A stretch of 64,000 nt of DNA from Cupriavidus sp. MP-37 (GCF_020618415.1 NZ_CP085344.1:953001-1017000), one strand, 5' to 3'; shown: positions 8,223-16,956, counted from the first letter of the stretch. Notes: generated by a model not told the origin, from the letters alone. Translations and numbers: made by a program.

Positions 8223-8423
8223 TTACGCGGCCGGAGCTGCGGCAGCAGCGGTTTCCTTCTTCTTGCTGTGCTTCTTGTGGGTGGCCTTCTTTTTTGCGGT
8301 CTTCTTCGGGGCTTCCTTGGTGGCCGCGGCCGCGGGCGTGGCCGGATCGGCCGGCACAGCGGCCTGGGCGAAGGCGCCGGTGGCGAACAGGCCGACAACC
8401 AGTGCAGCGATCAGTTTTTTCAT
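8223..8423 (-). CDS. Small exported Lys/Ala-rich protein
   Basis: The 66-residue product has a clear signal peptide (MKKLIAALVVGLFATGAFA, cut before QAA), then an Ala/Pro linker (AAVPADPATPAAAATKEAP) and a highly basic tail of repeated KK motifs (KKTAKKKATHKKHSKKK) ending in Ala. The tail resembles histone H1-like or nucleic-acid/polyanion-binding segments, but the signal peptide puts it outside the cytoplasm. GAGGTAA precedes the ATG and an intrinsic terminator follows, so it is a well-formed single-gene unit. I do not know a function; binding to anionic envelope polymers or extracellular DNA is speculation. Low complexity makes homology searches weak. Confidence 0.8.
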   Translation of the reverse strand: MKKLIAALVVGLFATGAFAQAAVPADPATPAAAATKEAPKKTAKKKATHKKHSKKKETAAAAAPAA

Positions 8424-8527
8424 GGCGTATTACCTCGAAGGATAAAAGCAGTCGGGAAAGTGGTGACGCGTGGATGGCGTCACCGACAAGAACGAGGCCG
8501 CTGCTGGCAGCGTTGACGGTCGATTTG

Positions 8528-9190
8528 TTAGCTTTTGTAACGTAAGCGCCGCTTGGCGACGTTCGCCTGTCTGGTTTTGGAGACATGAGTGCGCGGTGCC
8601 GGTGCCGGGCGTCCTGGGGACGTTGCCAGCGGCAGGCCCGACTCGGCGAGCGGCACCTCGCAGCTTTCGCCTGGCGCAAGGCCGAGCGCGCGCAGGTCGA
8701 GCGCGCCGATTGCCACCCGGATCAGCCGCAGCGTCGGAAACCCCACCGCCGCCGTCATGCGCCGCACCTGCCGGTTCTTGCCTTCCCGGATCTTCAGTTC
8801 CAGCCACGCGGTCGGGATGGCTGCGCGAAAGCGCACCGGCGGGTGGCGCGGCCACAGCCAGTCTGGCGCTTCGATGGCCCGTACCGTCGCCGGCTGCGTC
8901 ACGAAATCGCCGAGATCGACGCCGGCGCGCAAGCGGGCCAGGGCCTCGGCATCGGGAATGCCTTCGACCTGCGCCAGGTAGGTTTTTTCCAACTTGTGGC
9001 GCGGGTCCGCGATGCGCGCCTGCAGCGCGCCATCGTCGGTCAGCAGCAGCAAGCCCTCGCTGTCGGCATCGAGCCGCCCGGCGGGATAGACGCCCCGCAC
9101 GGAGACGCAGGATGCCAGCGTCGGCCGCGTCGGGTGTTCCGAGAACTGGCTCATGGTGCCAAACGGCTTGTTCAGGGCAATCAGGGTCAT
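8528..9190 (-). CDS. 23S rRNA pseudouridine synthase, RluE-like (RsuA family)
   Basis: The 220-residue protein is a short RsuA/RluB/E/F-type pseudouridine synthase without an S4 domain. The catalytic Asp motif is visible as GVYPAGRLDADSEGLLLLTDDG near residue 40, and later family segments are HKLEKTYLAQVEG and the KIREGKNRQVRRMTAAVGFPTLRLIRVAIG block. E. coli RluE modifies one uridine in the peptidyl-transferase region of 23S rRNA; the target here is inferred from the lack of an S4 domain. A basic tail (KTRQANVAKRRLRYKS) follows the domain. ATG 9190 was chosen over 9199 because it begins at MTLIALNKPFG. It is divergent from icd. Confidence 0.9.
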   Translation of the reverse strand: MTLIALNKPFGTMSQFSEHPTRPTLASCVSVRGVYPAGRLDADSEGLLLLTDDGALQARIADPRHKLEKTYLAQVEGIPDAEALARLRAGVDLGDFVTQPATVRAIEAPDWLWPRHPPVRFRAAIPTAWLELKIREGKNRQVRRMTAAVGFPTLRLIRVAIGALDLRALGLAPGESCEVPLAESGLPLATSPGRPAPAPRTHVSKTRQANVAKRRLRYKS

Positions 9191-9259
9191 GGGGCGCAAG
9201 TATGCCGCAGCGTGGCGCGTGCTGGTCGGTCAGACCGGCTGGCTCGGGGTCCGGCCCGA

Positions 9260-9319
9260 TTGGCGGATGATGAAAAATTGCTGCATAATATAAAATTGGT
9301 CTTGTGTCTTATATAAGAC
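9260..9319 (+). promoter_or_regulatory. icd promoter region with GTCTTATATAAGAC palindrome
   Basis: TTGGCG (9260-9265) and CATAAT (9284-9289) are 18 bp apart in an AT-rich patch and form the best promoter candidate before icd. A perfect 14-bp palindrome GTCTTATATAAGAC follows at 9306-9319, just downstream of the expected start point, in a position suited to repression. Its central 12 bp are identical to the site in the DUF3579 promoter (4320-4331). The implied 5' UTR is about 170 nt. Confidence 0.5.
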
Positions 9320-9466
9320 TGAAGCCGACCAGGCGCGGCGCCGGCATGATGCACGGCAGTATTGGCGCGGCATCCAGCCCGCTACAATGCACAGCGCCAT
9401 CTCCCGAATCTCGCCGCCCGGCCACGAACCGGCGGCAGTCACAACCGTTCCGTAACTGGAGACGTC

Positions 9467-10717
9467 ATGTACCAACACATCAAGGTTCCGGCAGGCGAAA
9501 AGATCACGGTCAACCAGGACTTTTCGCTCAATGTCCCGGACAACCCGATCATTCCTTATATCGAAGGCGACGGTACGGGCCTCGATATCACCCCGGTGAT
9601 GATCAAGGTGGTCGACGCGGCCGTGGCCAAGGCCTACGGCGGCAAGCGCAAGATTGCCTGGATGGAGATCTACGCCGGCGAGAAATCGACCAAGGTCTAC
9701 GGCCCGGACGTGTGGCTGCCGGATGAAACCCTGGACGTGCTGAAGGAATACGTGGTGTCGATCAAGGGTCCGCTGACCACGCCGGTCGGCGGCGGCATCC
9801 GCTCGCTCAACGTGGCGCTGCGCCAGCAGCTGGACCTCTATGTCTGCCTGCGCCCGGTACGCTACTTCAAGGGCGTGCCCTCGCCGGTGCGCGAGCCGGA
9901 AAAGACCGATATGGTGATCTTCCGCGAGAACTCGGAAGACATCTACGCCGGCATCGAGTGGGCGGCCGAGAGCGACCAGGCCAAGAAGCTGATCGCCTTC
10001 CTGCAGAACGAGATGGGCGTGAAGAAGATCCGCTTCCCGGCGACCTCGGGCATCGGCGTCAAGCCGGTCTCGCGCGAGGGCACCGAGCGGCTGGTGCGCA
10101 AGGCGATCCAGTACGCGATCGACAACGACAAGCCGTCGGTGACGCTGGTGCACAAGGGCAACATCATGAAGTTCACCGAAGGTGGCTTCCGCGACTGGGG
10201 CTACGAGCTGGCGCAGAAGGAATTCGGCGCCGAGCTGGTCGACGGCGGCCCGTGGTGCAAGTTCAAGAACCCGAAGACCGGCAAGGACATCGTGGTCAAG
10301 GATGCCATCGCCGACGCCTTCCTGCAGCAGATCCTGCTGCGCCCGGCGGAATACTCGGTGATCGCCACGCTGAACCTGAACGGCGACTACATCTCTGACG
10401 CGCTGGCGGCGCAGGTTGGCGGCATCGGCATCGCGCCGGGCGCCAACATGTCGGACTCGGTGGCGATGTTCGAAGCCACCCACGGCACCGCGCCGAAGTA
10501 CGCCGGCAAGGATTACGTCAATCCGGGCTCGGAAATCCTGTCGGCTGAAATGATGCTGCGCCACATGGGCTGGACCGAGGCCGCCGACCTGATCATCGCG
10601 TCGATGGAGAAATCGATCCTGTCCAAAAAGGTCACCTACGATTTCGCCCGCCTGCTGGAAGGCGCGACCCAGGTGTCGTGCTCCGGCTTCGGCCAGGTGA
10701 TGATCGACAATATGTAA
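9467..10717 (+). CDS. icd: NADP-dependent isocitrate dehydrogenase
   Basis: The enzyme oxidatively decarboxylates isocitrate to 2-oxoglutarate in the TCA cycle, making NADPH. The 416-residue protein is the E. coli-type homodimeric form. Ser113 in [13 protein letters not shown] matches the serine phosphorylated by AceK in enterics; the NADP-binding [17 protein letters not shown] segment has the Lys-Tyr pair that marks NADP use; substrate Arg residues and the Asp ligands ([11 protein letters not shown]) are present. GGAGACGTC precedes the ATG. An intrinsic terminator follows. A palindrome shared with the DUF3579 gene lies in its leader. Confidence 0.98.
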   Translation: MYQHIKVPAGEKITVNQDFSLNVPDNPIIPYIEGDGTGLDITPVMIKVVDAAVAKAYGGKRKIAWMEIYAGEKSTKVYGPDVWLPDETLDVLKEYVVSIKGPLTTPVGGGIRSLNVALRQQLDLYVCLRPVRYFKGVPSPVREPEKTDMVIFRENSEDIYAGIEWAAESDQAKKLIAFLQNEMGVKKIRFPATSGIGVKPVSREGTERLVRKAIQYAIDNDKPSVTLVHKGNIMKFTEGGFRDWGYELAQKEFGAELVDGGPWCKFKNPKTGKDIVVKDAIADAFLQQILLRPAEYSVIATLNLNGDYISDALAAQVGGIGIAPGANMSDSVAMFEATHGTAPKYAGKDYVNPGSEILSAEMMLRHMGWTEAADLIIASMEKSILSKKVTYDFARLLEGATQVSCSGFGQVMIDNM

Positions 10718-10752
10718 GCACAGACTCCCGCCAACGCGGGCGGGCTGTCTAC

Positions 10753-10792
10753 AAAACCCCGGTGCTGGATAGCCAGTACCGGGGTTTTTTCT
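10753..10792 (+). terminator. Intrinsic terminator after icd
   Basis: AAAACCCCGGT (10753-10763) pairs with ACCGGGGTTTT (10778-10788); the inner CTGG/CCAG extends the stem, and a six-T run follows. Confidence 0.93.
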
Positions 10793-10859
10793 TGCCGGGC
10801 GCCGCGGCGTTGGCTAGAACTTCAGGGACTGACGGGCATCCCGGCCCGGGGAGACTGGC

Positions 10860-11321
10860 ATGGACGATCCCTTCCGCCGCACCGCTTTCGGCGCGGCCCT
10901 GTTCTACAAGGATCCGCTGGCGGCGCTGGACTGGCTGGAGCGGGCATTCGGCTTCGAGCGGGTCATGGTGATCCGCGACCAGCAAGGACAGCTGGTGCAT
11001 TCCGAAATGCGTTTCGGCGACAGCTACCTGATGGTGGGCAGCGAGTGGGCCGACTTCACCGCCAGCCCGGCATCGATCGGGGGCAAGAACACCCAGACCG
11101 TGCACGTGCATCTGCCGGACGGGCTCGACCAGCATTGCGCGCGGGCCCGGGCCGCCGGCGCCGCGATCCTGCGCGAGCCGCAGGACGAGTTCTATGGCGA
11201 CCGCACCTACACCGCCCGCGATGCCGAGGGCCATGTCTGGACCTTCGGCCAGACTGTGCGCAAGGTCACCAAAGACGAGGCAGAACAGGCCAGCGGCCTG
11301 AGCATCGACGGCTGGGCCTGA
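10860..11321 (+). CDS. VOC superfamily (glyoxalase/PhnB-like) protein
   Basis: A 153-residue single-domain product with the paired beta-alpha-beta-beta-beta modules of the vicinal oxygen chelate fold: N-terminal FGAALFYKDPLAALDWLERAFGFE, middle HSEMRFGDSYLMVGSEW, and second half VHVHLPDGLDQHCARARAAGAAIL to YTARDAEGHVWTFGQ. The closest type is the PhnB-like group, whose members have varied or unknown substrates, so no reaction is assigned. GGGGAG precedes the ATG. The gene stands alone between the icd terminator and a hairpin at 11373-11399. Confidence 0.85.
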   Translation: MDDPFRRTAFGAALFYKDPLAALDWLERAFGFERVMVIRDQQGQLVHSEMRFGDSYLMVGSEWADFTASPASIGGKNTQTVHVHLPDGLDQHCARARAAGAAILREPQDEFYGDRTYTARDAEGHVWTFGQTVRKVTKDEAEQASGLSIDGWA

Positions 11322-11372
11322 ACCGGCATCGAAGCGGGCGCGGGATGGCCGCAAGGCCGGCGCCAAAAACCA

Positions 11373-11399
11373 GAAAGCCCGGCGCCAGGCCGGGCTTTC
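11373..11399. terminator. Hairpin after the VOC gene
   Basis: GAAAGCCCGG (11373-11382) pairs with CCGGGCTTTC (11390-11399). The plus strand has no T-run after it; on the minus strand it is followed by TGGTTTTTGG, so it may serve leftward transcripts such as the one from cspA. Confidence 0.55.
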
Positions 11400-11403
11400 G
11401 ATC

Positions 11404-11510
11404 GGGTGTGCGTGCCGCTGATGCGAGCCGGTGCCCGCCGTGCCGCCCCTGGCGGCCAGCGGGGGCGCTGGCATCGGTCCCGTTCCGGGGGTTCGAGTCC
11501 CCCACACCCT
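11404..11510 (+). other. tRNA-like remnant (T-arm plus acceptor ends)
   Basis: The stretch GGGGG-TTCGAGT-CCCCC (11487-11503) is a perfect T-stem and canonical T-loop, followed by ACACCC. A matching 5' acceptor strand GGGTGT(G) occurs at 11404-11410. The 76 nt between them fold into strong GC hairpins (GCCGCC/GGCGGC, GCCAGC/GCTGGC, GATGC/GCATC) but contain no recognisable D-arm or anticodon arm, and no CCA follows. It is too long for a normal tRNA and lacks a UCA anticodon for tRNA-Sec. I read it as a decayed or interrupted tRNA gene, or a tRNA-derived attachment scar. No integrated island is adjacent. Confidence 0.35.
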
Positions 11511-11560
11511 GGTTGACCGCTCCGGTGGCTCTGTGGCCGGGGATGCGGTCGCGGCGCGCC

Positions 11561-11767
11561 TTAGCTGGCGTCCTGGATATTGGTGGCTTGCTTGCCCTTG
11601 GGGCCCTGGACCACCTCGAACGAGACGCGCTGGCCTTCCTTCAGCGTCTTGAAGCCCGCCATCTGGATAGCCGAAAAGTGCGCAAACAGTTCTTCTTCGC
11701 CCTCGTCCGGCTTGATGAACCCGAATCCCTTGGCGTCATTGAACCATTTGACGATACCGCTTGCCAT
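11561..11767 (-). CDS. cspA: Cold-shock domain protein (CspA family)
   Basis: A 68-residue single cold-shock domain: [20 protein letters not shown] carries RNP1 (KGFGFI), LFAHFSAIQ carries RNP2 with its aromatic/His contacts, and the protein ends KGKQATNIQ. Such proteins bind single-stranded RNA and DNA and unfold mRNA structure. A strong GGGGGAG ribosome site supports ATG 11767 over the upstream in-frame ATG at 11779. The best promoter candidate (12040-12012) implies a 5' UTR of roughly 240 nt, a hallmark of temperature-responsive csp mRNAs, but whether this copy is cold-induced cannot be seen. Confidence 0.95.
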   Translation of the reverse strand: MASGIVKWFNDAKGFGFIKPDEGEEELFAHFSAIQMAGFKTLKEGQRVSFEVVQGPKGKQATNIQDAS

Positions 11768-12011
11768 ATACTCCCCCAACGAAATAGCAGATTTTCAAGC
11801 GGGGAAGCTTGCCAGCCGGACGGCACGGACTGCGGCGCCATGGCTGGCCGCGTGCTGAGGTGCGGCCGGCGATGACGCGCGGCGAGGTGCTATCGCGAGA
11901 CGGCCAGTCGGATTGCTGACTCGCCGCCGCGGGCCGTGGGCCTCCCTGCTCACGGATCACCCGCCTTGGCTGTTTGCTTTGGCTCGCCGGCCTTCGGTGG
12001 GTGTGCGACCG

Positions 12012-12040
12012 ATTTTTCTGGCAAAGCCGGAGACTGTCAA
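12012..12040 (-). promoter_or_regulatory. Candidate promoter of cspA
   Basis: On the minus strand a perfect TTGACA (12040-12035) and AAAAAT (12017-12012) are spaced 17 bp. The 510-bp cspA-clpS gap has no other gene that I can support; this pair would leave about 240 nt of untranslated leader before cspA. Confidence 0.45.
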
Positions 12041-12244
12041 GCTGGCGGATTCCCCACTGCCAGCAGGGTGTGGCAGGAACAGGACGGCGCCCGGTGTTAC
12101 CGTTGCCATGAATTGGCGGCCGGCGGCGCGGATTTTCGGCCGGTGCGGCGACGTGCCTTGCAAGGCCTACCGCGCAACCAGCCGCTCCCATTTACCACGG
12201 AAAACCGGTGGCCGGACTCTTGAATCCACCGCCTTTTCCCCAAA

Positions 12245-12272
12245 TTGCAGAGTTGCGAGTAAGGGTTAGAAT
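12245..12272 (+). promoter_or_regulatory. Candidate promoter of clpSA
   Basis: TTGCAG (12245-12250) and TAGAAT (12267-12272) are 16 bp apart. The -10 box ends 6 bp before the clpS ATG, so the predicted start point falls on or next to the start codon; there is no Shine-Dalgarno sequence, which fits a leaderless transcript. Confidence 0.5.
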
Positions 12273-12278
12273 AAAGCC

Positions 12279-12605
12279 ATGGCTACACGGCTTGCGAATG
12301 TCCCACAACGCGAAGCGGGCACCATCCTGGAGCGCAAAGAGCAGGCGCTGAAACCGCCTGCCATGTTCAAGGTGGTGCTGCTGAACGACGACTACACTCC
12401 GATGGAGTTTGTCGTGATGATCCTGCAGCAGTATTTCAGCAGGGACCGGGAAACGGCGACGCAGATCATGCTGACCGTGCACCGGGAAGGAAAGGGCGTC
12501 TGCGGTATCTACACCAGGGATATCGCGGCGACTAAGGTCGAGCTGGTGTCAACGCACGCGCGGCAGGCGGGGCACCCCCTGCAGTGCGTGATGGAGGAAG
12601 CATGA
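12279..12605 (+). CDS. clpS: ATP-dependent Clp protease adaptor ClpS
   Basis: The 108-residue protein has the ClpS core [24 protein letters not shown], with the Asn-Asp-Asp and Met residues of the N-degron pocket, then [20 protein letters not shown] with the conserved Gly-Tyr/Thr segment. ClpS binds N-end-rule substrates and hands them to ClpA. The gene overlaps clpA (ATG 12602 inside its stop), indicating translational coupling. It has no clear Shine-Dalgarno sequence. Confidence 0.97.
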   Translation: MATRLANVPQREAGTILERKEQALKPPAMFKVVLLNDDYTPMEFVVMILQQYFSRDRETATQIMLTVHREGKGVCGIYTRDIAATKVELVSTHARQAGHPLQCVMEEA

Positions 12606-14896
12606 TTGCGCAAGAATTGGAAGTGAGCCTGCATATGGCTTTTGTCGAAGCCAGGCAGGCACGCCACGAGTTCATTACCGTGGAGCACCTGCTGCTGGCA
12701 TTGCTCGACAATCCCACGGCAGCTGAAGTCTTGCGCGCCTGCGCGGCCAATATCGAGGACCTGCGCACCAGCCTTAAGAACTTCATCGCGGACAACACGC
12801 CGGTGGTGCCGGGTACCGACGAGGTCGATACCCAGCCCACGCTGGGTTTCCAGCGCGTGATCCAGCGCGCCATCATGCACGTCCAGTCGACTTCCAACGG
12901 CAAGAAGGAAGTCACCGGTGCCAACGTGCTGGTCGCGATTTTCGGCGAGAAGGATTCGCACGCCGTCTATTACCTGCAGCAGCAGGGCGTGACGCGCCTG
13001 GACGTGGTCAATTTCATCAGCCACGGCATCCGCAAGGACCAGTCCGAGCCGGCCAAGCACGGCGACGCGGCCGGCGAGGGCGAGGGCGGCGATGGCAAGG
13101 AAAGTCCGCTCGAGCAATACACCCAGAACCTGAACGCGCTGGCCAAGGCCGGCAAGATCGACCCGCTGATCGGCCGCGAAAGCGAAGTCGAGCGCGTGGT
13201 CCAGGTGCTGTGCCGCCGCCGCAAGAACAACCCGCTGCTGGTGGGCGAGGCCGGCGTCGGCAAGACCGCGATTGCGGAAGGCCTGGCCTGGCGCATCACC
13301 AAGAACGAGGTGCCCGACATCCTGGAAAAGGCGACGGTCTACTCGCTCGACATGGGCGCGCTGCTGGCCGGCACCAAGTACCGCGGCGATTTCGAGCAGC
13401 GCCTGAAGGGCGTGCTGAAGTCGCTCAAGGATAATCCGAACGCGATCCTGTTCATCGACGAGATCCACACGCTGATCGGCGCGGGCGCCGCCTCGGGCGG
13501 GACGCTGGACGCCAGCAACCTGCTCAAGCCGGCGCTGTCGTCGGGCCAGCTCAAGTGCATCGGCGCCACCACCTTCACTGAATACCGCGGCATCTTCGAG
13601 AAAGACGCGGCGCTGTCGCGGCGCTTCCAGAAGATCGACGTGGTCGAGCCGTCGGTGGACCAGACCGTGCAGATCCTGCGCGGGCTGAAGTCGCGCTTCG
13701 AGGAACACCACGGCGTCAAGTACGCGTCGTCGGCGCTGACCGCCGCGGCCGAGCTGTCGGCGCGCTTCATCACCGACCGCCACCTGCCCGACAAGGCGAT
13801 CGACGTGATCGACGAAGCCGGCGCGGCGCAGCGCATCCTGCCGAAGTCCAAGCAGAAGAAGACCATCGGCAAGGGCGAGATCGAGGACATCGTCTCGCGC
13901 ATCGCGCGCATCCCGCCGCAGAGCGTGAACCAGGACGACCGCAGCAAGCTGCAGACGCTGGAACGCGACCTGAAGTCGGTGGTGTTCGGCCAGGACCCGG
14001 CGATCGAGGCGCTGGCCTCGGCGATCAAGATGTCGCGCGCGGGCCTGGGCAAGACCGACAAGCCGATCGGCTCGTTCCTGTTCTCGGGCCCCACCGGCGT
14101 GGGCAAGACCGAGGTCGCCAAGCAGCTGGCCTTCATCATGGGCATCGAGCTGCTGCGCTTCGACATGTCCGAATACATGGAACGCCATGCGGTGAGCCGC
14201 CTGATCGGCGCGCCGCCGGGATACGTCGGCTTTGACCAGGGCGGCCTGCTGACCGAGGCCGTCACCAAGAAGCCGCACTGCGTGCTGCTGCTGGACGAAA
14301 TCGAGAAGGCGCATCCGGATATCTTCAATATCCTGCTGCAGGTGATGGACCATGGTTCGCTGACCGACAACAACGGCCGGCGCGCCGACTTCCGCAACGT
14401 GATCATCATCATGACCACCAATGCGGGAGCGGAGACCATGAACCGCGCCACCATCGGCTTCACCAGCTCGCGCGAGCAGGGCGACGAGATGGCCGACATC
14501 AAGCGCATGTTCACGCCGGAGTTCCGCAACCGGCTGGATGCCACCATCAGCTTCCGCTCGCTCGATGAGGAAATCATCCTGCGCGTGGTCGACAAGTTCC
14601 TGATGCAGCTGGAAGAGCAGCTGCACGAGAAGAAGGTGGAAGCCAGCTTCAGCGAGAAGCTGCGCAAGTTCCTGGCGCACAAGGGCTTCGATCCGCTGAT
14701 GGGTGCGCGTCCGATGCAGCGCCTGATCCAGGACATGATCCGCAAGGCGCTGGCCGACGAGCTGCTGTTCGGCCGCCTGGTCTCCGGCGGCAAGGTGGTG
14801 GTCGATCTGGACGAACAAGACCAGATCAAGCTCGATTTCTCCGAGATCGAGCCCGAACCTCCCGAGGCGCCCGAAGAACAGCGCGCAGAAGCCTGA
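12602..14896 (+). CDS. clpA: ATP-dependent Clp protease ATP-binding subunit ClpA
   Basis: The 764-residue protein is the AAA+ unfoldase of ClpAP. In order: an N-terminal Clp_N repeat domain (residues 1-145), AAA module 1 with Walker A GEAGVGKT at about 215-222 and Walker [14 protein letters not shown] module 2 with Walker A GPTGVGKT at about 496-503 and Walker [14 protein letters not shown], then the C-terminal D2-small domain. There is no ClpB-type middle coiled coil. Start ATG 12602 overlaps the clpS stop (ATGA). An intrinsic terminator follows 50 bp after the stop. Confidence 0.98.
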   Translation: MIAQELEVSLHMAFVEARQARHEFITVEHLLLALLDNPTAAEVLRACAANIEDLRTSLKNFIADNTPVVPGTDEVDTQPTLGFQRVIQRAIMHVQSTSNGKKEVTGANVLVAIFGEKDSHAVYYLQQQGVTRLDVVNFISHGIRKDQSEPAKHGDAAGEGEGGDGKESPLEQYTQNLNALAKAGKIDPLIGRESEVERVVQVLCRRRKNNPLLVGEAGVGKTAIAEGLAWRITKNEVPDILEKATVYSLDMGALLAGTKYRGDFEQRLKGVLKSLKDNPNAILFIDEIHTLIGAGAASGGTLDASNLLKPALSSGQLKCIGATTFTEYRGIFEKDAALSRRFQKIDVVEPSVDQTVQILRGLKSRFEEHHGVKYASSALTAAAELSARFITDRHLPDKAIDVIDEAGAAQRILPKSKQKKTIGKGEIEDIVSRIARIPPQSVNQDDRSKLQTLERDLKSVVFGQDPAIEALASAIKMSRAGLGKTDKPIGSFLFSGPTGVGKTEVAKQLAFIMGIELLRFDMSEYMERHAVSRLIGAPPGYVGFDQGGLLTEAVTKKPHCVLLLDEIEKAHPDIFNILLQVMDHGSLTDNNGRRADFRNVIIIMTTNAGAETMNRATIGFTSSREQGDEMADIKRMFTPEFRNRLDATISFRSLDEEIILRVVDKFLMQLEEQLHEKKVEASFSEKLRKFLAHKGFDPLMGARPMQRLIQDMIRKALADELLFGRLVSGGKVVVDLDEQDQIKLDFSEIEPEPPEAPEEQRAEA

Positions 14897-14947
14897 GCGA
14901 TATTCGGCCGCGTTGCCAGCAACGGGGTCGATCATCGGGCAAAATAG

Positions 14948-14980
14948 CAGGGCGGCCGACCGGCCGCCCTGTTTCTTTTT
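14948..14980 (+). terminator. Intrinsic terminator after clpA
   Basis: CAGGGCGGCC (14948-14957) pairs with GGCCGCCCTG (14962-14971) around a GACC loop, followed by a GTTTCTTTTT tract. Confidence 0.92.
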
Positions 14981-15024
14981 CCCTGTCGCCCCACGCCTCC
15001 AGCGCCCCGAAACCGAACGACCCG

Positions 15025-16032
15025 ATGCCCTCCGCCGATCGCACGCGGCGCCGCCGCCTGCTGCTCAAGATCCTGCCGCTGGGCGCCTTGCCGGGCCCGA
15101 TGCTCCATGCCACCGTCGCCAGCGCCGCCGATAGCGCCGCCAGCAACCGTCCGCTCGCACTGGTGCTGCCCTTCCCGCCGGGCGGCAGTGTCGACATCGT
15201 CGCGCGCCAGCTGCAGCCGGGACTGAAGGCGGCGCTGGGACAGACCGTGGTGGTGGACAACAAGCCCGGCGCGGGCGGGCTGATCGCGTCGAGCACCGTG
15301 GCGCGGGCCCGGCCCGACGGCAATACGCTGCTGATGGCATTCGACACGCATGCGATCAATCCGTTTGCCTACAAGCAGCTGCCCTACGACACCTTCCGCG
15401 ATTTCTCGCCGATCTCGCAGCTGGTGCGCTTTCCGCTGGTGATCGCCGCCAATCCGGCGCTGCCGGCGTCGAATGTGCGCGAACTGGTGGCGCTGGCGAG
15501 AGCCAGGCACGACGGCGTGCGCTATGCATCGTCGGGCATCGGCAGCCTCAACCAGCTCGCGGCCGAGGCGCTGGCCACCGAGGCCGGCGTCCATATGCTG
15601 CACGTGCCCTACAAGGGCGGCGGGCCGGCGGTGCAGGCGGTGCTGTCGAATGAGGTCGACATCTTCTTCAGCAGCTACGCCGCCGTGCAGGCGCATGTGG
15701 CCGCGCGCACGATCAAGGTGCTGGGCGTGACCGGCACCAGCCGGCTGCGCCAGTTGCCGCAGGTGCCTACGGTGGCCGAACAGGGCCTCAAGGGCTTCGA
15801 GGCGTATTCGTGGATCGGCGTGTTCGGTCCGGCCGACCTGCCGGCGGCGACGGTTGCGCGCCTGCATGACGCGCTGGTCGCATCGCTGCGGCAGCCGCGC
15901 GTGGTCGATGCGCTGGCCGCGCAAGGTTTCGAGATCGTCGGCGGCAGCCCGGCCGAGCTGGGCCAGCTGGTACGCCGCGAGCATGACAAATGGCAGGCGG
16001 TGGCGCGCAAGGCCAATATCCAGTTCGAGTAA
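15025..16032 (+). CDS. Bug family tripartite tricarboxylate transporter substrate-binding protein
   Basis: The 335-residue protein starts with an Arg-rich n-region (RTRRRRLLLKILPLGALPG), a hydrophobic stretch and a signal cut near ASAAD; the twin-Arg look leaves Sec or Tat export open. The mature part is a TctC/Bug periplasmic-binding protein: LVLPFPPGGSVDIVARQL, VDNKPGAGGLIAS, YASSGIGSLNQLAAEAL, HVPYKGGGPAVQAVLSNEVDIFF, and GVTGTSRLRQLPQVPTVAEQG. Bug proteins bind carboxylates, amino acids or aromatic acids for TTT transporters. No membrane TctA/TctB partners are nearby, so it is an orphan, as is common in Cupriavidus and Bordetella. Ligand unknown. Confidence 0.92.
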   Translation: MPSADRTRRRRLLLKILPLGALPGPMLHATVASAADSAASNRPLALVLPFPPGGSVDIVARQLQPGLKAALGQTVVVDNKPGAGGLIASSTVARARPDGNTLLMAFDTHAINPFAYKQLPYDTFRDFSPISQLVRFPLVIAANPALPASNVRELVALARARHDGVRYASSGIGSLNQLAAEALATEAGVHMLHVPYKGGGPAVQAVLSNEVDIFFSSYAAVQAHVAARTIKVLGVTGTSRLRQLPQVPTVAEQGLKGFEAYSWIGVFGPADLPAATVARLHDALVASLRQPRVVDALAAQGFEIVGGSPAELGQLVRREHDKWQAVARKANIQFE

Positions 16033-16076
16033 ACCAGTCCGGCGCCGCCGTGCGCCATGCGTCCGGGGGGATGCCG

Positions 16077-16925
16077 ATGGCAACGCAAGCAGAACTGTTC
16101 GACCACGCCGTGGTGGTGTGCCCAGACCTCGATGCCGGCGCTCAGGCTTGGCAGCGGCTGGGTTTTACGCTGACGCCGCGCGGCTACCACACGCTGGGCT
16201 CGCAGAACCACTGCATCATGCTGCAGCGGGACTACCTGGAGCTGCTGCACGTGACCGCGCCCAGTCCCAGCCGTCAGTATTATTGGGACGCCCAGCAGCG
16301 CGGCGGCGGCTGTGCGGCGATGTCGTGCAAGAGCGCCGATGCCTTTGCCACCGCGGCGCGACTGCGCGCGGACGGCTGGCATATCTCGGAACCGATCGAA
16401 TTCTCGCGTCCGGTGCGGCTCGACGATGGCAGCGAACATCCGGCCACGTTTCGCGTGACCGCGCTAGACGACGCCCCGGGCGCGCGCTATTTCGTCTGCG
16501 AGCACCGCACGCCCGAGCTGCTGTGGCGGCCCGAATGGATGCGCCATGCCAACGGCGCGCACGGCATCGCGACCATGTTCCTGGTGGTGGCCCCTGCGCT
16601 GGTGGACGCCGCCGCGCGCGCCTATGCGGAACTGACCGGCGGCGAGCTGACGCAGCTGAGCGAACATGTCAGCAGCCTGGCGGTCGACAATGCCACGCTG
16701 GTGCTGAGCACACCGCAAGCGCTGGCGTCAGCCACCGGCACCGCGCATATCCGGCGCGACGGGCCGGGCTATGCGGCGATCCGCCTGCGCACCGTAGACC
16801 TGGCCGCGGCCCGTGCCGGCTGGCGCGAGCACGGCGTGCCGACCCACGACCTGGGCCCGCGCGAGACGCTGGTGCCGGCGCATGCCGCCAGCGGCGTGGC
16901 CTTGCTGTTCGAGCAGCAAGGCTGA
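16077..16925 (+). CDS. Glyoxalase-like (VOC) domain protein
   Basis: The 282-residue protein begins with FDHAVVVCPDLDAGAQAWQRLGFTLTPRGYHT, typical of the Glyoxalase_3 type VOC group, followed by NHCIMLQRDYLELLHVT. A second, more divergent half ends in VPTHDLGPRETLVPAHAASGVALLFEQQ. Potential metal ligands are the early His of FDHAV and a Glu in DYLELL. Enzymatic activity is unknown. The ATG at 16077 was chosen because GGGGGG lies at good distance; ATG 16071 is directly against it. The gene begins 44 bp after the Bug gene and is probably co-transcribed. Confidence 0.82.
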   Translation: MATQAELFDHAVVVCPDLDAGAQAWQRLGFTLTPRGYHTLGSQNHCIMLQRDYLELLHVTAPSPSRQYYWDAQQRGGGCAAMSCKSADAFATAARLRADGWHISEPIEFSRPVRLDDGSEHPATFRVTALDDAPGARYFVCEHRTPELLWRPEWMRHANGAHGIATMFLVVAPALVDAAARAYAELTGGELTQLSEHVSSLAVDNATLVLSTPQALASATGTAHIRRDGPGYAAIRLRTVDLAAARAGWREHGVPTHDLGPRETLVPAHAASGVALLFEQQG

Positions 16926-16932
16926 AATGCAA

Positions 16933-16956
16933 ACTGGCGCCCCGCGGGGCGCCAGT
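16933..16956. terminator. Perfect GC hairpin between convergent VOC gene and dut
   Basis: ACTGGCGCCCC (16933-16943) pairs perfectly with GGGGCGCCAGT (16946-16956) over a 2-nt centre (in practice a 4-nt loop). T-tracts on both sides are weak, so this is a likely but imperfect bidirectional terminator. Confidence 0.55.

Noticed and set aside
11404..11510. tRNA-Sec (selC) or tmRNA interpretation of the tRNA-like element
   Set aside because: No UCA anticodon is present for selC. For a normal or permuted tmRNA there is no tag reading frame or 5' acceptor half at the needed place, and only about 50 bp separate it from cspA.
12509..14935. 808-codon open frame antisense to clpA
   Set aside because: It is a shadow of the GC-rich codon pattern of clpA; composition is His/Gln/Arg-rich and no family pattern is present, whereas clpA is complete on the other strand.
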